A DNA stretch of 53,240 nucleotides from Bacillota bacterium (lineage in GTDB: Bacteria; Bacillota; UBA4882; UBA10575), in assembly GCA_012735135.1 (NCBI GenBank), contig JAAYHY010000074.1:1-53240 (forward strand), in the 5' to 3' direction. Shown piece by piece: positions 43,070-51,526 of this stretch (positions are counted from its first letter, which is position 1; every line of letters starts with the position of its first letter). A model generated the notes under the pieces. The model saw nothing but the letters and a program-made list of their open reading frames with translations. It had not been told where the DNA came from and ran no database searches. Position numbers and translations under genes: made by a program.

Positions 43070-44362
43070 ATGTTAGAGCCGTTGGATCTTATCATCACCG
43101 TAAACAGTCCGGGCGAAGTCTCCGGATGGTTGAAGCCGGTTGTTCATGCCCTTCAGGACTTCCCATGGACGTACCGGATTACGGTTTTTATCCCGCCGTG
43201 CCCTTTTGCCAGCGGCGCCGAAAGCCGGGTTGTTGAGGAAATTCCCCAAGTAAAGCAGGTGGTCGGTGCGGAAGAGACGGTCCGTTTCATTATCAGCGGG
43301 AAATTACCGGCCAAATTTAACCCGGCAGGAAGGGGGATTGTCCTTTTTTTAGGGGGCGATCTGACTTATGCCGCCTTATTAGCGAAACGCCTCCGGTACC
43401 CGGCGGTCGCGTACACAGAGGGTCTGACCAACTGGGCCCGTTTCTTTGCCCGGTTTGCCATGGCTTACCCTTGGATGGCGGATAAAGTAAAGAAGCCGGC
43501 GGTGAAAAGGAAAACCCAGGTGATTGGGAATATAATGTTAGATGCGGTTAAACCGGAGTATTCGAAAGAAGAGATGAAAAAATTGCTGGGGAATGAGGAG
43601 GCTCCCGGCTTATTGCTGCTTCCCGGAAGCCGCCCGGCCCATTTCCAATATATGCTTGCTTTTTACGTGAAAACAGTAGAAAAAATCAAAGCGCAGATGC
43701 CGTCGCTCACGACGGTGGTGAGTGTTTCGCCCTTTGTGACGGAAGGACAACTAGCGGCTGCCCTTTCCGGCTGGGGGGCTCAGGAATGGGGATTGTCAGC
43801 CACCTACCTTCCAGCAAGGGAAGAAACCTTTGACGCCGGTGGTGCTTTAAAGGCCCTGGGTGAGATTGAAACAGCGGCCGGTGTGCGCATTCCCTGTTTC
43901 CAACATCAGCAGTATGCCTTAATGAACTGGGCGGATTTAGCATTGACGATCCCCGGAACGAATACGGTTGAACTGGCGACGCTGGGTGTGCCGATGGTCG
44001 TCACCATTCCGCTAAACCACCCGGAAGAGATCCCCCTTGAAGGGCTGGCGGGATTGATCGGCGGGCTTCCCCTCTTGGGGAAAGTGCTGAAAAGGAAGTT
44101 AATCCCCAGGTTTCAGGCCAAGATTAAGTTTGCGGCTTGGCCGAACCGGCTGGCCAAAGCACAGATTGTCCCGGAATTAATCGGGAGGATTTACCCCGAC
44201 GAAGTAGCGGAAGTTGCACTCGGGATGTTACAGGATGAATCAGGTCTTGCCCAAATTTCGCAACGGCTCCAAGCCACGGTGGGTGAACCGGGGGCAGCCC
44301 GGCGGTTAATCCATATCCTTGAAGAAGTTATAAGAACCACCTATCACCAAGAGCTCAATTAA
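43070..44362 (+). CDS. LpxB-like glycosyltransferase (lipid-A-disaccharide synthase family)
   Basis: A GT-B-fold protein of 430 residues related to LpxB. It begins DLIITVNSPGEVSGWLKPVV, where the NSPGEVSG loop resembles the LpxB GExSGD motif, and has LLLLPGSRPAHFQYML and LTIPGTNTVELATLGVPMVV, the UDP-GlcNAc-like site, plus NRLAKAQIVPELIG near the end, which mirrors the LpxB tail. LpxB joins UDP-diacylglucosamine with lipid X. It may be the true lipid A synthase here or share work with the gene at 39451. The ATG at 43070 has GGGAG eight bases upstream, better than 43055. Confidence 0.85.
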   Translation: MLEPLDLIITVNSPGEVSGWLKPVVHALQDFPWTYRITVFIPPCPFASGAESRVVEEIPQVKQVVGAEETVRFIISGKLPAKFNPAGRGIVLFLGGDLTYAALLAKRLRYPAVAYTEGLTNWARFFARFAMAYPWMADKVKKPAVKRKTQVIGNIMLDAVKPEYSKEEMKKLLGNEEAPGLLLLPGSRPAHFQYMLAFYVKTVEKIKAQMPSLTTVVSVSPFVTEGQLAAALSGWGAQEWGLSATYLPAREETFDAGGALKALGEIETAAGVRIPCFQHQQYALMNWADLALTIPGTNTVELATLGVPMVVTIPLNHPEEIPLEGLAGLIGGLPLLGKVLKRKLIPRFQAKIKFAAWPNRLAKAQIVPELIGRIYPDEVAEVALGMLQDESGLAQISQRLQATVGEPGAARRLIHILEEVIRTTYHQELN

Positions 44363-44367
44363 TCGTG

Positions 44368-44394
44368 GCTCCGGAAACTTCCGGAGCTGATTTT
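44368..44394 (+). terminator. Hairpin terminator after the LpxB-like gene
   Basis: A perfect 9-bp stem (44368-44376 with 44379-44387) closed by a two-base loop is followed three bases later by TTTT. The short T-run makes it a modest terminator. Confidence 0.6.
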
Positions 44395-44456
44395 ATGTAA
44401 CCAGCTTTATCTACCTGTCTACACAGGAATTACCTTTCTCGGCGCTGCGGAAGATA

Positions 44457-44465
44457 TGCTATAAT
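44457..44465 (+). promoter_or_regulatory. Extended -10 promoter of the MacB-topology gene
   Basis: TGCTATAAT is a perfect extended -10, about 20 bases before the start codon, leaving a very short leader with a GGAGGAG ribosome binding site. Confidence 0.65.
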
Positions 44466-44486
44466 CGTAAACATGGAGGAGATATT

Positions 44487-46946
44487 ATGTTAAGCATCTT
44501 CCGCGACGGCTTTCTGCATGATTTATTAATCTGGTTTATAGTCAGTGTTTTATTGGCTTCTCTGGTGGCGGCCGGGGTGGGCTTGGTTGCCGATACCTAT
44601 TTTGCCCGGACGGTAGATGGCTTAATTGGTGATCAAGGGGAATATGATCTGCTCTTTCAAGTCCGCACCGATTTGAAAGAAACGGCGGTGGCGCGGATCC
44701 GGGAGATTGTTCAGGAGAAAGTGCCCGGTTCCACCGTGAAGGTGGGGGTCAGCGTGGCCGGCAAAACGGCGGTCTTTGTTGGCTTGGCGCCCAAATACCG
44801 GACGAAAGCGGTGTATACCAATTTGGATTACTACTTCCGTGATATCCCGGGGAGCGGCGGCTTCAGTCTGATGACCGAACCCCGGTTGACTCTATCGGCG
44901 TTCCCGGGTAACGTGGCCGATCTTTTGATCCGGGAAGCCGAACGGATTCCCGGTGTTCGTTTTGCCTTCCGGGACGGGGGCAGTATCGCGGTGATTCTGG
45001 AAAAAGCCACCAAGATGAAGACGGTCCAAACCGCGCTGGAAAATCTCTTGGCCGGCTATTCTTTGTTGGAAATCCGGTTTCCGGTCGGGTATCAAGTGGA
45101 GAACCCGGTTGAAGCGGGGCGTAATTTAGCCGAAGTTTTAGCCGGCAAAGGCGGTATCTCGCTGATTCGTAATGTTACCTCCGGGAAGAGCAGCGATGAC
45201 CAAGAAGCGCTGATGCTGACCATGGCCGAACTGAAACGGTTTCTCCTTTCCTACGCCGGACAGGTGAAAGTAATCCCGGCCCATGGGGTAAAGCTCCGGC
45301 CGGGGGATCAGTTGGTTCTCTTTACTGACCAGGAAAATCCGGGCGCCTCCGGCGAAAAGGTCCATGCCGACGATGTGATTGTGAAGATTACCTCTGAAGA
45401 GCAGGACGGGGCCCTGGCGGGCCTCATTATCCAGGGCGATTCGGCCACCTTTACCCAGGCGGCCGGCCGCTTGCTGGGTGAAGACCAAAAGACCGGAGCG
45501 GTCGTGGCGACCGTGCTGATCAATAGTCCCAAACAACAACTGGCGGCGGCGTTGGATGAAGCCATTAGTTTCCTTAGCCAATTTAATTCCTGGCAAGAGT
45601 TGCCGTCCCAAGCCCGGCAAGTGCTTACGGCGGCCGAAACCATTCAGGCCGCGTTAAACAGTATAAACGGGATGGGGGCGGACCAAGCCGATCTGGAGAA
45701 AATCCGGAACCTTTCGGCGCTGCTAACGGGGACCGGTAATGAGCTTCAGAGGATGGCGGATCATTTAACCCGGCTACGCTGGGTTGAAACCCAACTGGAG
45801 AAGGCCATTGACGGGTTGGAAGGAATGCAAGTCATTACCCGGTTAGGCTTTATCCCCCGGAATTTAGGTTATTTCGGGGATTTAGGGGAAAAGGTGGGCC
45901 TCTTGGACGAAGAGCTCCAAAAATTGGTGGCGGATTTAAGGAGAAAAGCGCAGGTCCTTGATGATTTTATTAACCGCTTTAATCCGCTGGTCCAGACTTT
46001 ATTAGCTTGGGAAAACAAAACCCGGAACCTGGTTGGGCAGTTGGATCAGATGGAGACCCTGCTCGGCGGGGGCGGAAACGCCTTCCAAACGCTGGCGGAG
46101 CTCGTGGGGGTCACTGATGATAGTTTGCGGCAATTTGCCCAGTTTGACTTTGCCGCATTACGGGAGGGGCTCGCACCGCTGGAAGCCGGCTTTGATGAAT
46201 TGCAGGCCAATAACTTAATGTTGATCATCGGGGAGATGGAGAAGATCAAAGCTTCCCTGCCCAAACTGAAGGATGAAGAGATTAGCAAGACCATCACTTT
46301 ACTCGACCGTTATCTGGGTGGAGAAACCATCTCCGGCGAAAAGGTGGAACTTTTTGTGAACGCCGGGTATAACGAGGCTGAAGTGACCCGGGTGGTTAAT
46401 AACTTCTTCGACGCGGAACAGGTCCGGATTCAGGCGCTACCGGCGGGGGTGCTCCAGCCGGATGTGCGGAACGAAGTCACCCGGTTGCTCGGAGAGGTCC
46501 AAGGGGTAATTGCGGCCCTGGCCGTGATTATTTTGGCAATTTTGATCTTCCTCCAGGACCAGGCGGCGATTCTGGCGATGTTTCACCATTTGGATTTACT
46601 GGTTCCTTACCGGAAGACCAAAAAAGGCAAGGAGGCGGTGCTCACCCGGTTGTTCCCCTGGCTGTACGCTTCGGGGTTGGGGGCGGTTTGGTTATGGACT
46701 ACGATCAAACTGTCCGGCGCCCATATTCCCTATTTTTCCGGCGCTTCCTTTTTGGTTGTGGGCGCCCTGGTCGGTCTTGTTTTCTACCGGATGGCGGAGA
46801 AATTTCACCGTTTGAACCTGGATGAAGTGATTGCCGGTTATGCCCTGGGGTTCAATTTTACCACCGTGATGCGGGAGATTGTGCTTCCGGCCGGCCGTCC
46901 GGGCCTGATGCAGAGACTTAACCGACGGAAGATGGTGATGAAATGA
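44487..46946 (+). CDS. Large membrane protein with MacB/FtsX-like topology, unassigned
   Basis: I do not recognise the family. The 819-residue protein has one N-terminal membrane helix (about 13-39), an extracytoplasmic domain of about 630 residues, and three C-terminal helices (about 673-691, 724-743 and 751-768) with a basic cytoplasmic tail. This is the topology of type VII ABC permeases such as MacB, FtsX and LolC/E. The outer part first shows mixed alpha/beta sequence (about 45-370), then long helical, probably coiled-coil stretches (about 370-640). The stop codon overlaps the start of an ABC ATPase gene, so the two should form one complex. Lying between an LpxB-like gene and lpxC, it may serve envelope lipid or protein transport. 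Confidence 0.75.
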   Translation: MLSIFRDGFLHDLLIWFIVSVLLASLVAAGVGLVADTYFARTVDGLIGDQGEYDLLFQVRTDLKETAVARIREIVQEKVPGSTVKVGVSVAGKTAVFVGLAPKYRTKAVYTNLDYYFRDIPGSGGFSLMTEPRLTLSAFPGNVADLLIREAERIPGVRFAFRDGGSIAVILEKATKMKTVQTALENLLAGYSLLEIRFPVGYQVENPVEAGRNLAEVLAGKGGISLIRNVTSGKSSDDQEALMLTMAELKRFLLSYAGQVKVIPAHGVKLRPGDQLVLFTDQENPGASGEKVHADDVIVKITSEEQDGALAGLIIQGDSATFTQAAGRLLGEDQKTGAVVATVLINSPKQQLAAALDEAISFLSQFNSWQELPSQARQVLTAAETIQAALNSINGMGADQADLEKIRNLSALLTGTGNELQRMADHLTRLRWVETQLEKAIDGLEGMQVITRLGFIPRNLGYFGDLGEKVGLLDEELQKLVADLRRKAQVLDDFINRFNPLVQTLLAWENKTRNLVGQLDQMETLLGGGGNAFQTLAELVGVTDDSLRQFAQFDFAALREGLAPLEAGFDELQANNLMLIIGEMEKIKASLPKLKDEEISKTITLLDRYLGGETISGEKVELFVNAGYNEAEVTRVVNNFFDAEQVRIQALPAGVLQPDVRNEVTRLLGEVQGVIAALAVIILAILIFLQDQAAILAMFHHLDLLVPYRKTKKGKEAVLTRLFPWLYASGLGAVWLWTTIKLSGAHIPYFSGASFLVVGALVGLVFYRMAEKFHRLNLDEVIAGYALGFNFTTVMREIVLPAGRPGLMQRLNRRKMVMK

Positions 46947-47695
46947 ATACCGTAGAACGCCAACCGCTTTTGAAGATTGAGCGCTTAGAAAAAAGTTACC
47001 AAAAACGCCGGGTTTTGCGAGGAATAAACCTTAATCTTTTTCCCGGGGAGACGATAATAGTTATGGGTCCCAGCGGTTGTGGGAAGTCGACTTTGATCCG
47101 TTGCATTAACCGATTGACCGAACCCGATGCCGGCCGGATCTTTTTTGAGGGGACAGAAGTGACCGGTCTTCCTCTTCCGCAGTTATCAGCCCTGCGCCGC
47201 CGGATTGGTTTTGTTTTTCAACAATTTAACCTGATCCGCCGGTTGAATGTGCTTGAGAATGTTTCCTTTGCCCTCCGGCTTGAAGGACAACCGAGGGAGG
47301 AAGCCGAAGCCAAGGCTTATCAGGCTTTGTCCCGGGTTGGTTTAAAGGAGCGGGCTTTAAATTACCCCCCGGAACTTAGCGGCGGGGAACAACAGCGGGT
47401 CGGGATTGCCCGCGCTTTGGCCTTGGAGCCGCCGCTGATGCTCTGGGATGAGCCAACAGCGGCCCTGGACCCGATCCTGGTCAGCGAAGTGATTGAAATT
47501 ATGGAGGAGTTGGTGCGGAGTAAAGCCACTACGATGTTGGTGGTCACCCATGAAGTGGGGTTTGCCTCCCGGGCGGCCGACCGGATCATCTTTATGGATC
47601 AGGGAAAAATAGTTGAAGAAGGTGCGCCGGCCACCGTTTTGACCGCCCCAAAGTCGGAAATTGGCGAAAAATATAAAAAACTATTAAAAACCTAG
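46943..47695 (+). CDS. ABC transporter ATP-binding protein, partner of the MacB-topology protein
   Basis: A nucleotide-binding subunit of 250 residues with Walker A GPSGCGKSTLIRCINRL, Q-loop FVFQQFNLIRRL, signature LSGGEQQRVGIARAL and Walker B LMLWDEPTAALDP, and a switch His in VVTHEVGF. The sequence is closest to ATPases of polar amino acid uptake systems (GlnQ type), yet no binding protein or matching permease is present. Its ATG overlaps the preceding stop codon by four bases, so the large membrane protein is its natural partner. In Walker B a Trp (LMLWDEP) replaces the usual hydrophobic residue. Confidence 0.9.
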   Translation: MNTVERQPLLKIERLEKSYQKRRVLRGINLNLFPGETIIVMGPSGCGKSTLIRCINRLTEPDAGRIFFEGTEVTGLPLPQLSALRRRIGFVFQQFNLIRRLNVLENVSFALRLEGQPREEAEAKAYQALSRVGLKERALNYPPELSGGEQQRVGIARALALEPPLMLWDEPTAALDPILVSEVIEIMEELVRSKATTMLVVTHEVGFASRAADRIIFMDQGKIVEEGAPATVLTAPKSEIGEKYKKLLKT

Positions 47696-47703
47696 GGGAA
47701 AAA

Positions 47704-47712
47704 TGGTATACT
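47704..47712 (+). promoter_or_regulatory. Probable promoter of lpxC
   Basis: TGGTATACT is a near-perfect extended -10 lying just after the ABC ATPase stop codon; a weak TTAAAA sits 17 bases upstream. It would allow lpxC-fabZ-lpxA to be transcribed apart from the ABC genes. Confidence 0.5.
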
Positions 47713-47747
47713 AAACCAGATAATATTTTTGTTTCGGGGGTGTGTCT

Positions 47748-48584
47748 TTGAAAGGGTTTCAGCAAACTTTGCAGAATAAAATTGCTATCAGTGGACAAGC
47801 TCTTCATTCCGGGAAAATGGTGACGATGGAGCTTATTCCCCAACCGGTGGACACTGGGATTCGATTCTGCCGCGTGGATTTACCGAACCGGCCGGCTTTA
47901 CCGGCAAAACCAAGGAACATTATTGACACCACACGCAATATTGCCTTGGGCACGAGCGAGTGGCGGATCCATACGATCGAGCATTTGATGGCGGCTTTGC
48001 ATGGGCTGAAGATTGACAACCTGTTAGTGACGGTGGATGGTCCGGAAATTCCGTTGGGTGACGGCAGCGCCCAATTTTTTGTGGAGAAAATTCGCGAGGC
48101 CGGTCTGGCCGTGCAGGATAAACCAAGAAAAGTACGGAAAATTACCAAACCGGTCTGGGTTGCCGACGGTACCGACCCCCGTTCATATTTGATTGCTTTA
48201 CCCGGGGAGGGCTTCCGGATTAGCTATTGCTTCACTTCCGATCATAAAGTCACCGGTAATCAATTTGCCCAGTACCTGATCACCCCGGAGACTTTCCTGA
48301 AAAACCTGGCCCCCGCCCGGACCATTGCCTTCTGGCGGGAGCTTGAAGCCTTGCGCAAGCAAGGACTGGCGCTGGGCGGCAATATGGAGATTGCGGTGGT
48401 GGTCGGGGAGGAAGGGTATTTGAACCAGTTACGGTTTGCCGATGAGATTGTCCGCCACAAAATCCTTGATCTTTTAGGCGATCTATATCTCCTTGGTCCG
48501 CTGGAAGGAGAGATTATCGGGGTCCGTTCCGGACATAAACTCGATATAGAACTGGCTTTAAAGCTTGAGGACCAATTGGAGTAG
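47748..48584 (+). CDS. lpxC: UDP-3-O-acyl-N-acetylglucosamine deacetylase
   Basis: LpxC (278 residues) is the zinc deacetylase that commits UDP-GlcNAc to lipid A. The zinc ligands H79 (in HTIEHLMAAL), and His/Asp in VRHKILDLLGDLYLLG are present, together with the catalytic His in SGHKLDIELALKL and the conserved GPEIPLGDGSAQFF. Length is slightly short of E. coli LpxC (305). I prefer the TTG at 47748, five bases after GGGGGTG; a GTG at 47742 overlaps that site. It leads the lpxC-fabZ-lpxA unit and is direct evidence for an LPS outer membrane. Confidence 0.96.
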   Translation: MKGFQQTLQNKIAISGQALHSGKMVTMELIPQPVDTGIRFCRVDLPNRPALPAKPRNIIDTTRNIALGTSEWRIHTIEHLMAALHGLKIDNLLVTVDGPEIPLGDGSAQFFVEKIREAGLAVQDKPRKVRKITKPVWVADGTDPRSYLIALPGEGFRISYCFTSDHKVTGNQFAQYLITPETFLKNLAPARTIAFWRELEALRKQGLALGGNMEIAVVVGEEGYLNQLRFADEIVRHKILDLLGDLYLLGPLEGEIIGVRSGHKLDIELALKLEDQLE

Positions 48585-48596
48585 GGAGGGTTAAGT

Positions 48597-49034
48597 GTGG
48601 ATATAAATCAGATTAAAGAGTTATTACCCCATCGTTACCCTTTTTTACTTGTCGACCGGGTTATTTCGTTGGAACCGAGGACGAGGATTACTGCTTTAAA
48701 GAATGTGACCAACAATGAAGAGTATTTTACCGGTCATTTTCCGGGGCGTCCGGTCATGCCGGGGGTATTGATTATTGAAAGTATGGCCCAAGCCGCCGGT
48801 TTGACTTTGTTGGTGGAAGAGGAGCACCGGGGGAAGATCCCCTTTTTCACCGGGATTGATAAAGCTCGTTTCCGGCGGCCTGTGGTGCCCGGGGATCAAA
48901 TGTATTTGGATGTGGAGATCCTGCGGGTCAAGGGAAACGTCTGCCGGGCGCAGGGGAAAGCCACCGTGGACGGTGAAGTAGTGGCTGAAGCTGAACTCAT
49001 GTTTATTTTGGGCGCGAAAAGTAACAATGCTTAG
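48597..49034 (+). CDS. fabZ: 3-hydroxyacyl-ACP dehydratase FabZ
   Basis: FabZ (145 residues) dehydrates 3-hydroxyacyl-ACP in fatty acid elongation and competes with LpxA for the same substrate, which explains the frequent pairing. The hot-dog fold has PHRYPFLLVDRV, the catalytic His in GHFPGRPVMPG and Glu in IIESMAQAAG. The start is a GTG at 48597 with GGGAGGG upstream, 12 bases after lpxC. Confidence 0.96.
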   Translation: MDINQIKELLPHRYPFLLVDRVISLEPRTRITALKNVTNNEEYFTGHFPGRPVMPGVLIIESMAQAAGLTLLVEEEHRGKIPFFTGIDKARFRRPVVPGDQMYLDVEILRVKGNVCRAQGKATVDGEVVAEAELMFILGAKSNNA

Positions 49035-49074
49035 GTAATTTTTAATCTAGATGCGTGATTAGGAGGTCCCATGA

Positions 49075-49881
49075 ATGAAAGTAGTAGAGAATAAAGTGGT
49101 GACATTAAGGGAGATTCATGAAACGGCTTTGGTACACCCTGGGGCGAAACTCGGGAAAAATGTGGTCATCGGTCCGTACGCAATAATCGGCGAACACGTA
49201 GAGTTGGGTGATGGATGTGTGGTGGGACCTCATGTGGTGATTGATGGATGGACGAAGATTGGTAATAATAATAAGTTTTACCACGGGGCTTCCATTGGCG
49301 TAGAACCGCAAGACTTAAAATTCAAAGGTGAAAAGAGTTTCTTGTTTATTGGCGATGGCAATACCTTCCGGGAGAATGTGACGGTGAGCCGCGGTACCGA
49401 AGGGGGCGGGGGAGAAACCCGGATTGGTAATAATAACTTGTTTATGGCCTATTCCCATGTGGCCCATGACTGTCAGGTCGGCAGTCATATTGTCGTGGCT
49501 AATTGCTCAGCCCTGGCCGGTCACGTGACGGTGGAAGACCGGGTTACCATCGGTGGGTTGTCCGGAATTCACCAGTTCACGAAGGTGGGTAAGTTGGCGA
49601 TGATCGGGGCCTGCACTAAAATCGTCAAAGATGTGCCGCCCTTTATTATTGCCGACGGAAATCCGGCCCGGGTCGCCGGGATTAATATTGTCGGGCTTCG
49701 CCGGAACGATATCCCCCCCGAAGTCCGGGAAGAGATTAAAAGGGCTTACCGGATTCTTTACCGTTCGAACCTTTCCATCGATCAAGCAATTGAAAAAATG
49801 GAACATGAACTGCAGGGGACCGCGGAGATCGACCATTTTATCCGGTTCCTCCGCAGTGCGGAGCGGGGGATCTGCCGCTAG
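49075..49881 (+). CDS. lpxA: UDP-N-acetylglucosamine O-acyltransferase
   Basis: LpxA (268 residues) transfers a 3-hydroxyacyl chain from ACP to UDP-GlcNAc, the first step of lipid A. The left-handed beta helix shows repeated hexapeptides (for example IGPYAI, LGDGCVV), the catalytic His in GLSGIHQFTKVGKLAMIGA, and the C-terminal helical region with NIVGLRRNDIP. The ATG at 49075 has AGGAGGTCCC upstream; the ATG at 49071 leads to an early stop codon. A terminator follows. Confidence 0.96.
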   Translation: MKVVENKVVTLREIHETALVHPGAKLGKNVVIGPYAIIGEHVELGDGCVVGPHVVIDGWTKIGNNNKFYHGASIGVEPQDLKFKGEKSFLFIGDGNTFRENVTVSRGTEGGGGETRIGNNNLFMAYSHVAHDCQVGSHIVVANCSALAGHVTVEDRVTIGGLSGIHQFTKVGKLAMIGACTKIVKDVPPFIIADGNPARVAGINIVGLRRNDIPPEVREEIKRAYRILYRSNLSIDQAIEKMEHELQGTAEIDHFIRFLRSAERGICR

Positions 49882-49899
49882 GCCGGGAAGAAAATCAAG

Positions 49900-49928
49900 A
49901 AGACTAGACAAACGGTCTAGTCTTTTTT
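49900..49928 (+). terminator. Terminator after lpxA
   Basis: A perfect 9-bp stem (49900-49908 with 49916-49924) overlaps a run of six T. It ends the lpxC-fabZ-lpxA unit. Confidence 0.85.
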
Positions 49929-50001
49929 CGATTTCCGTAGGATCCTTTGGTTTTGGTTATCATCAATAAAGAGATATTCGAATTGTTGGGAGGAAGTATT
50001 G

Positions 50002-50817
50002 ATGAGTTGGGGAATTTTAGCCGGACAAGGACTTCTGCCGCTCGAAGTTGGCAGAGGAATGCGAAATGAGGGGATCGAGCCGGTCGTCCTCTGCCTCGGG
50101 GATAACGCCGGACAATTTGAGGAAGCCGGTTTTACCGTCGGCCGGGTCCAGTTTGGGCAGTTAGGTTCCGCCCTTCGTTTTCTCAAGGAGCATCAAGTGG
50201 ACGAAATGGTTATGGCCGGACGGGTTGGGAAAGAGAGTCTGCTGACCGGCGCGGTTGATCCAGAAATTATGGGAATCTTCACCAAACTGACAGATAAAAA
50301 CGATGATGCCCTGCAACTGGCGATCGTTGATTACTTCGAAGCCCATGGGATCCGCATTGAAACCCAGACCCGTTTTCTGAAGCATCTCATCCCGGACCGG
50401 GGGGTGCTCACCGGTCCGGCTTTGAGCCGGGAAGAAGAAGCCGATCTTAGATTGGGCTACCGGATGGCCAAAGAGATCGGCCGGTTGGATATCGGCCAAA
50501 GTGTAGTGGTGAAAAAAGGCATGGTCCTGGCCATTGAAGCGGTGGAAGGGACGGACCAGACGATCCTCCGGGGCGGACAGTATGGCGGGCCTGGTGTCGT
50601 GGTGGTGAAAGTGGCCAAACCCCAACAGGATTTCCGCTTTGATGTGCCGGCGGTTGGCCTGACGACCATCCAGGCGTTAATCAAGGCTAAGGCCCGGGTT
50701 TTAGGGGTGGAGGCGGGGGCCACCTTCATCCTGGACCGGGAAAAATTACTGGCGGAGGCGGAAAAACACGGGGTCACCGTGGTTGCTTTAGATGATCCTG
50801 CCATTAAAGACAACTAA
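50002..50817 (+). CDS. lpxI: UDP-2,3-diacylglucosamine pyrophosphatase LpxI
   Basis: LpxI (271 residues) splits UDP-2,3-diacylglucosamine to lipid X, in place of LpxH. The N-terminal domain starts SWGILAGQGLLPLEVGRG, and the C-terminal domain has the catalytic region EGTDQTILRGG and VVVKVAKPQQDFRFDVPAVG. LpxI is common in alpha-proteobacteria and in diderm Bacillota. The ATG at 50002 has GGGAGGAAG upstream. It stands between the lpxA terminator and lptC. Confidence 0.94.
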   Translation: MSWGILAGQGLLPLEVGRGMRNEGIEPVVLCLGDNAGQFEEAGFTVGRVQFGQLGSALRFLKEHQVDEMVMAGRVGKESLLTGAVDPEIMGIFTKLTDKNDDALQLAIVDYFEAHGIRIETQTRFLKHLIPDRGVLTGPALSREEEADLRLGYRMAKEIGRLDIGQSVVVKKGMVLAIEAVEGTDQTILRGGQYGGPGVVVVKVAKPQQDFRFDVPAVGLTTIQALIKAKARVLGVEAGATFILDREKLLAEAEKHGVTVVALDDPAIKDN

Positions 50818-50896
50818 TGATAGAAGGTTTTTCTCCGCCCTCCGCGAATATCAATAAGCACGAAACGATAGAAAAGAGAGGGAGAGAAGAGGGATA

Positions 50897-51472
50897 ATGA
50901 AGAAAAAATGGAAGATTATTATCTTTGCCACCTGCCTCGGCCTCATCTCCCTTCTCTTCTTCTTTTTTTGGGGACACCGGCAGCGGCAAAGCCAACCGGT
51001 TCCCTTGTTGCCCTTAGTCCGGGAAGAAGAGGCGCCTTCCGGCGAGACCGAGCCGGTGGTCAAGCCAAGTTTAAAAGGGGTGCAAATTTCTTTGGTCGAC
51101 CGGACGCAACGGCTTAATTGGAAACTCCATGTGGACCGGGTGGTTGAGGAGGACGGGATCTGTCTTCTCTCCGGCATCAAAGGGGAGTATTATACGCTCA
51201 AGGGTGAAAAATACCTGGTTGAAGCCGAAGCAGGGGAGATGGATAAAGATTTTTCTTGGCTGCGGCTCTCCCCGGCGGTGGTTTTTTCCGGGGAGGAGAT
51301 CCAGCTGGAGGCTGAAGAAATCAGTTGGACGGACCAGGCGGGGGAGGAGATTACCGGCCGGGAGTTGCGGGTCGAGGGGGAAAACGTGACCATTTACGCG
51401 GAGGAGTTCTTGTTTTACCCGGAAAAAGGCGGCCTTACTCTTCCCGGGGGGTCCCGCTGGTCTTTCCGGTGA
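50897..51472 (+). CDS. lptC: LPS transport protein LptC
   Basis: A bitopic protein of 191 residues with one N-terminal membrane helix (about 6-25) and a periplasmic beta-jellyroll, as in LptC, which receives LPS from LptB2FG and hands it to LptA. Repeating beta-strand pairs with acidic and hydrophobic residues (ISWTDQAGEEITGRELRVEG) fit. Identity in this family is low, so the position before lptA and lptB weighs heavily. The ATG has a GAGGG upstream. Confidence 0.85.
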   Translation: MKKKWKIIIFATCLGLISLLFFFFWGHRQRQSQPVPLLPLVREEEAPSGETEPVVKPSLKGVQISLVDRTQRLNWKLHVDRVVEEDGICLLSGIKGEYYTLKGEKYLVEAEAGEMDKDFSWLRLSPAVVFSGEEIQLEAEEISWTDQAGEEITGRELRVEGENVTIYAEEFLFYPEKGGLTLPGGSRWSFR

Positions 51473-51526
51473 AAAATTTGCTTGGCCGGTTGATTAATAC
51501 GGAAAGGCATGAGGGGAAAAAGACTT

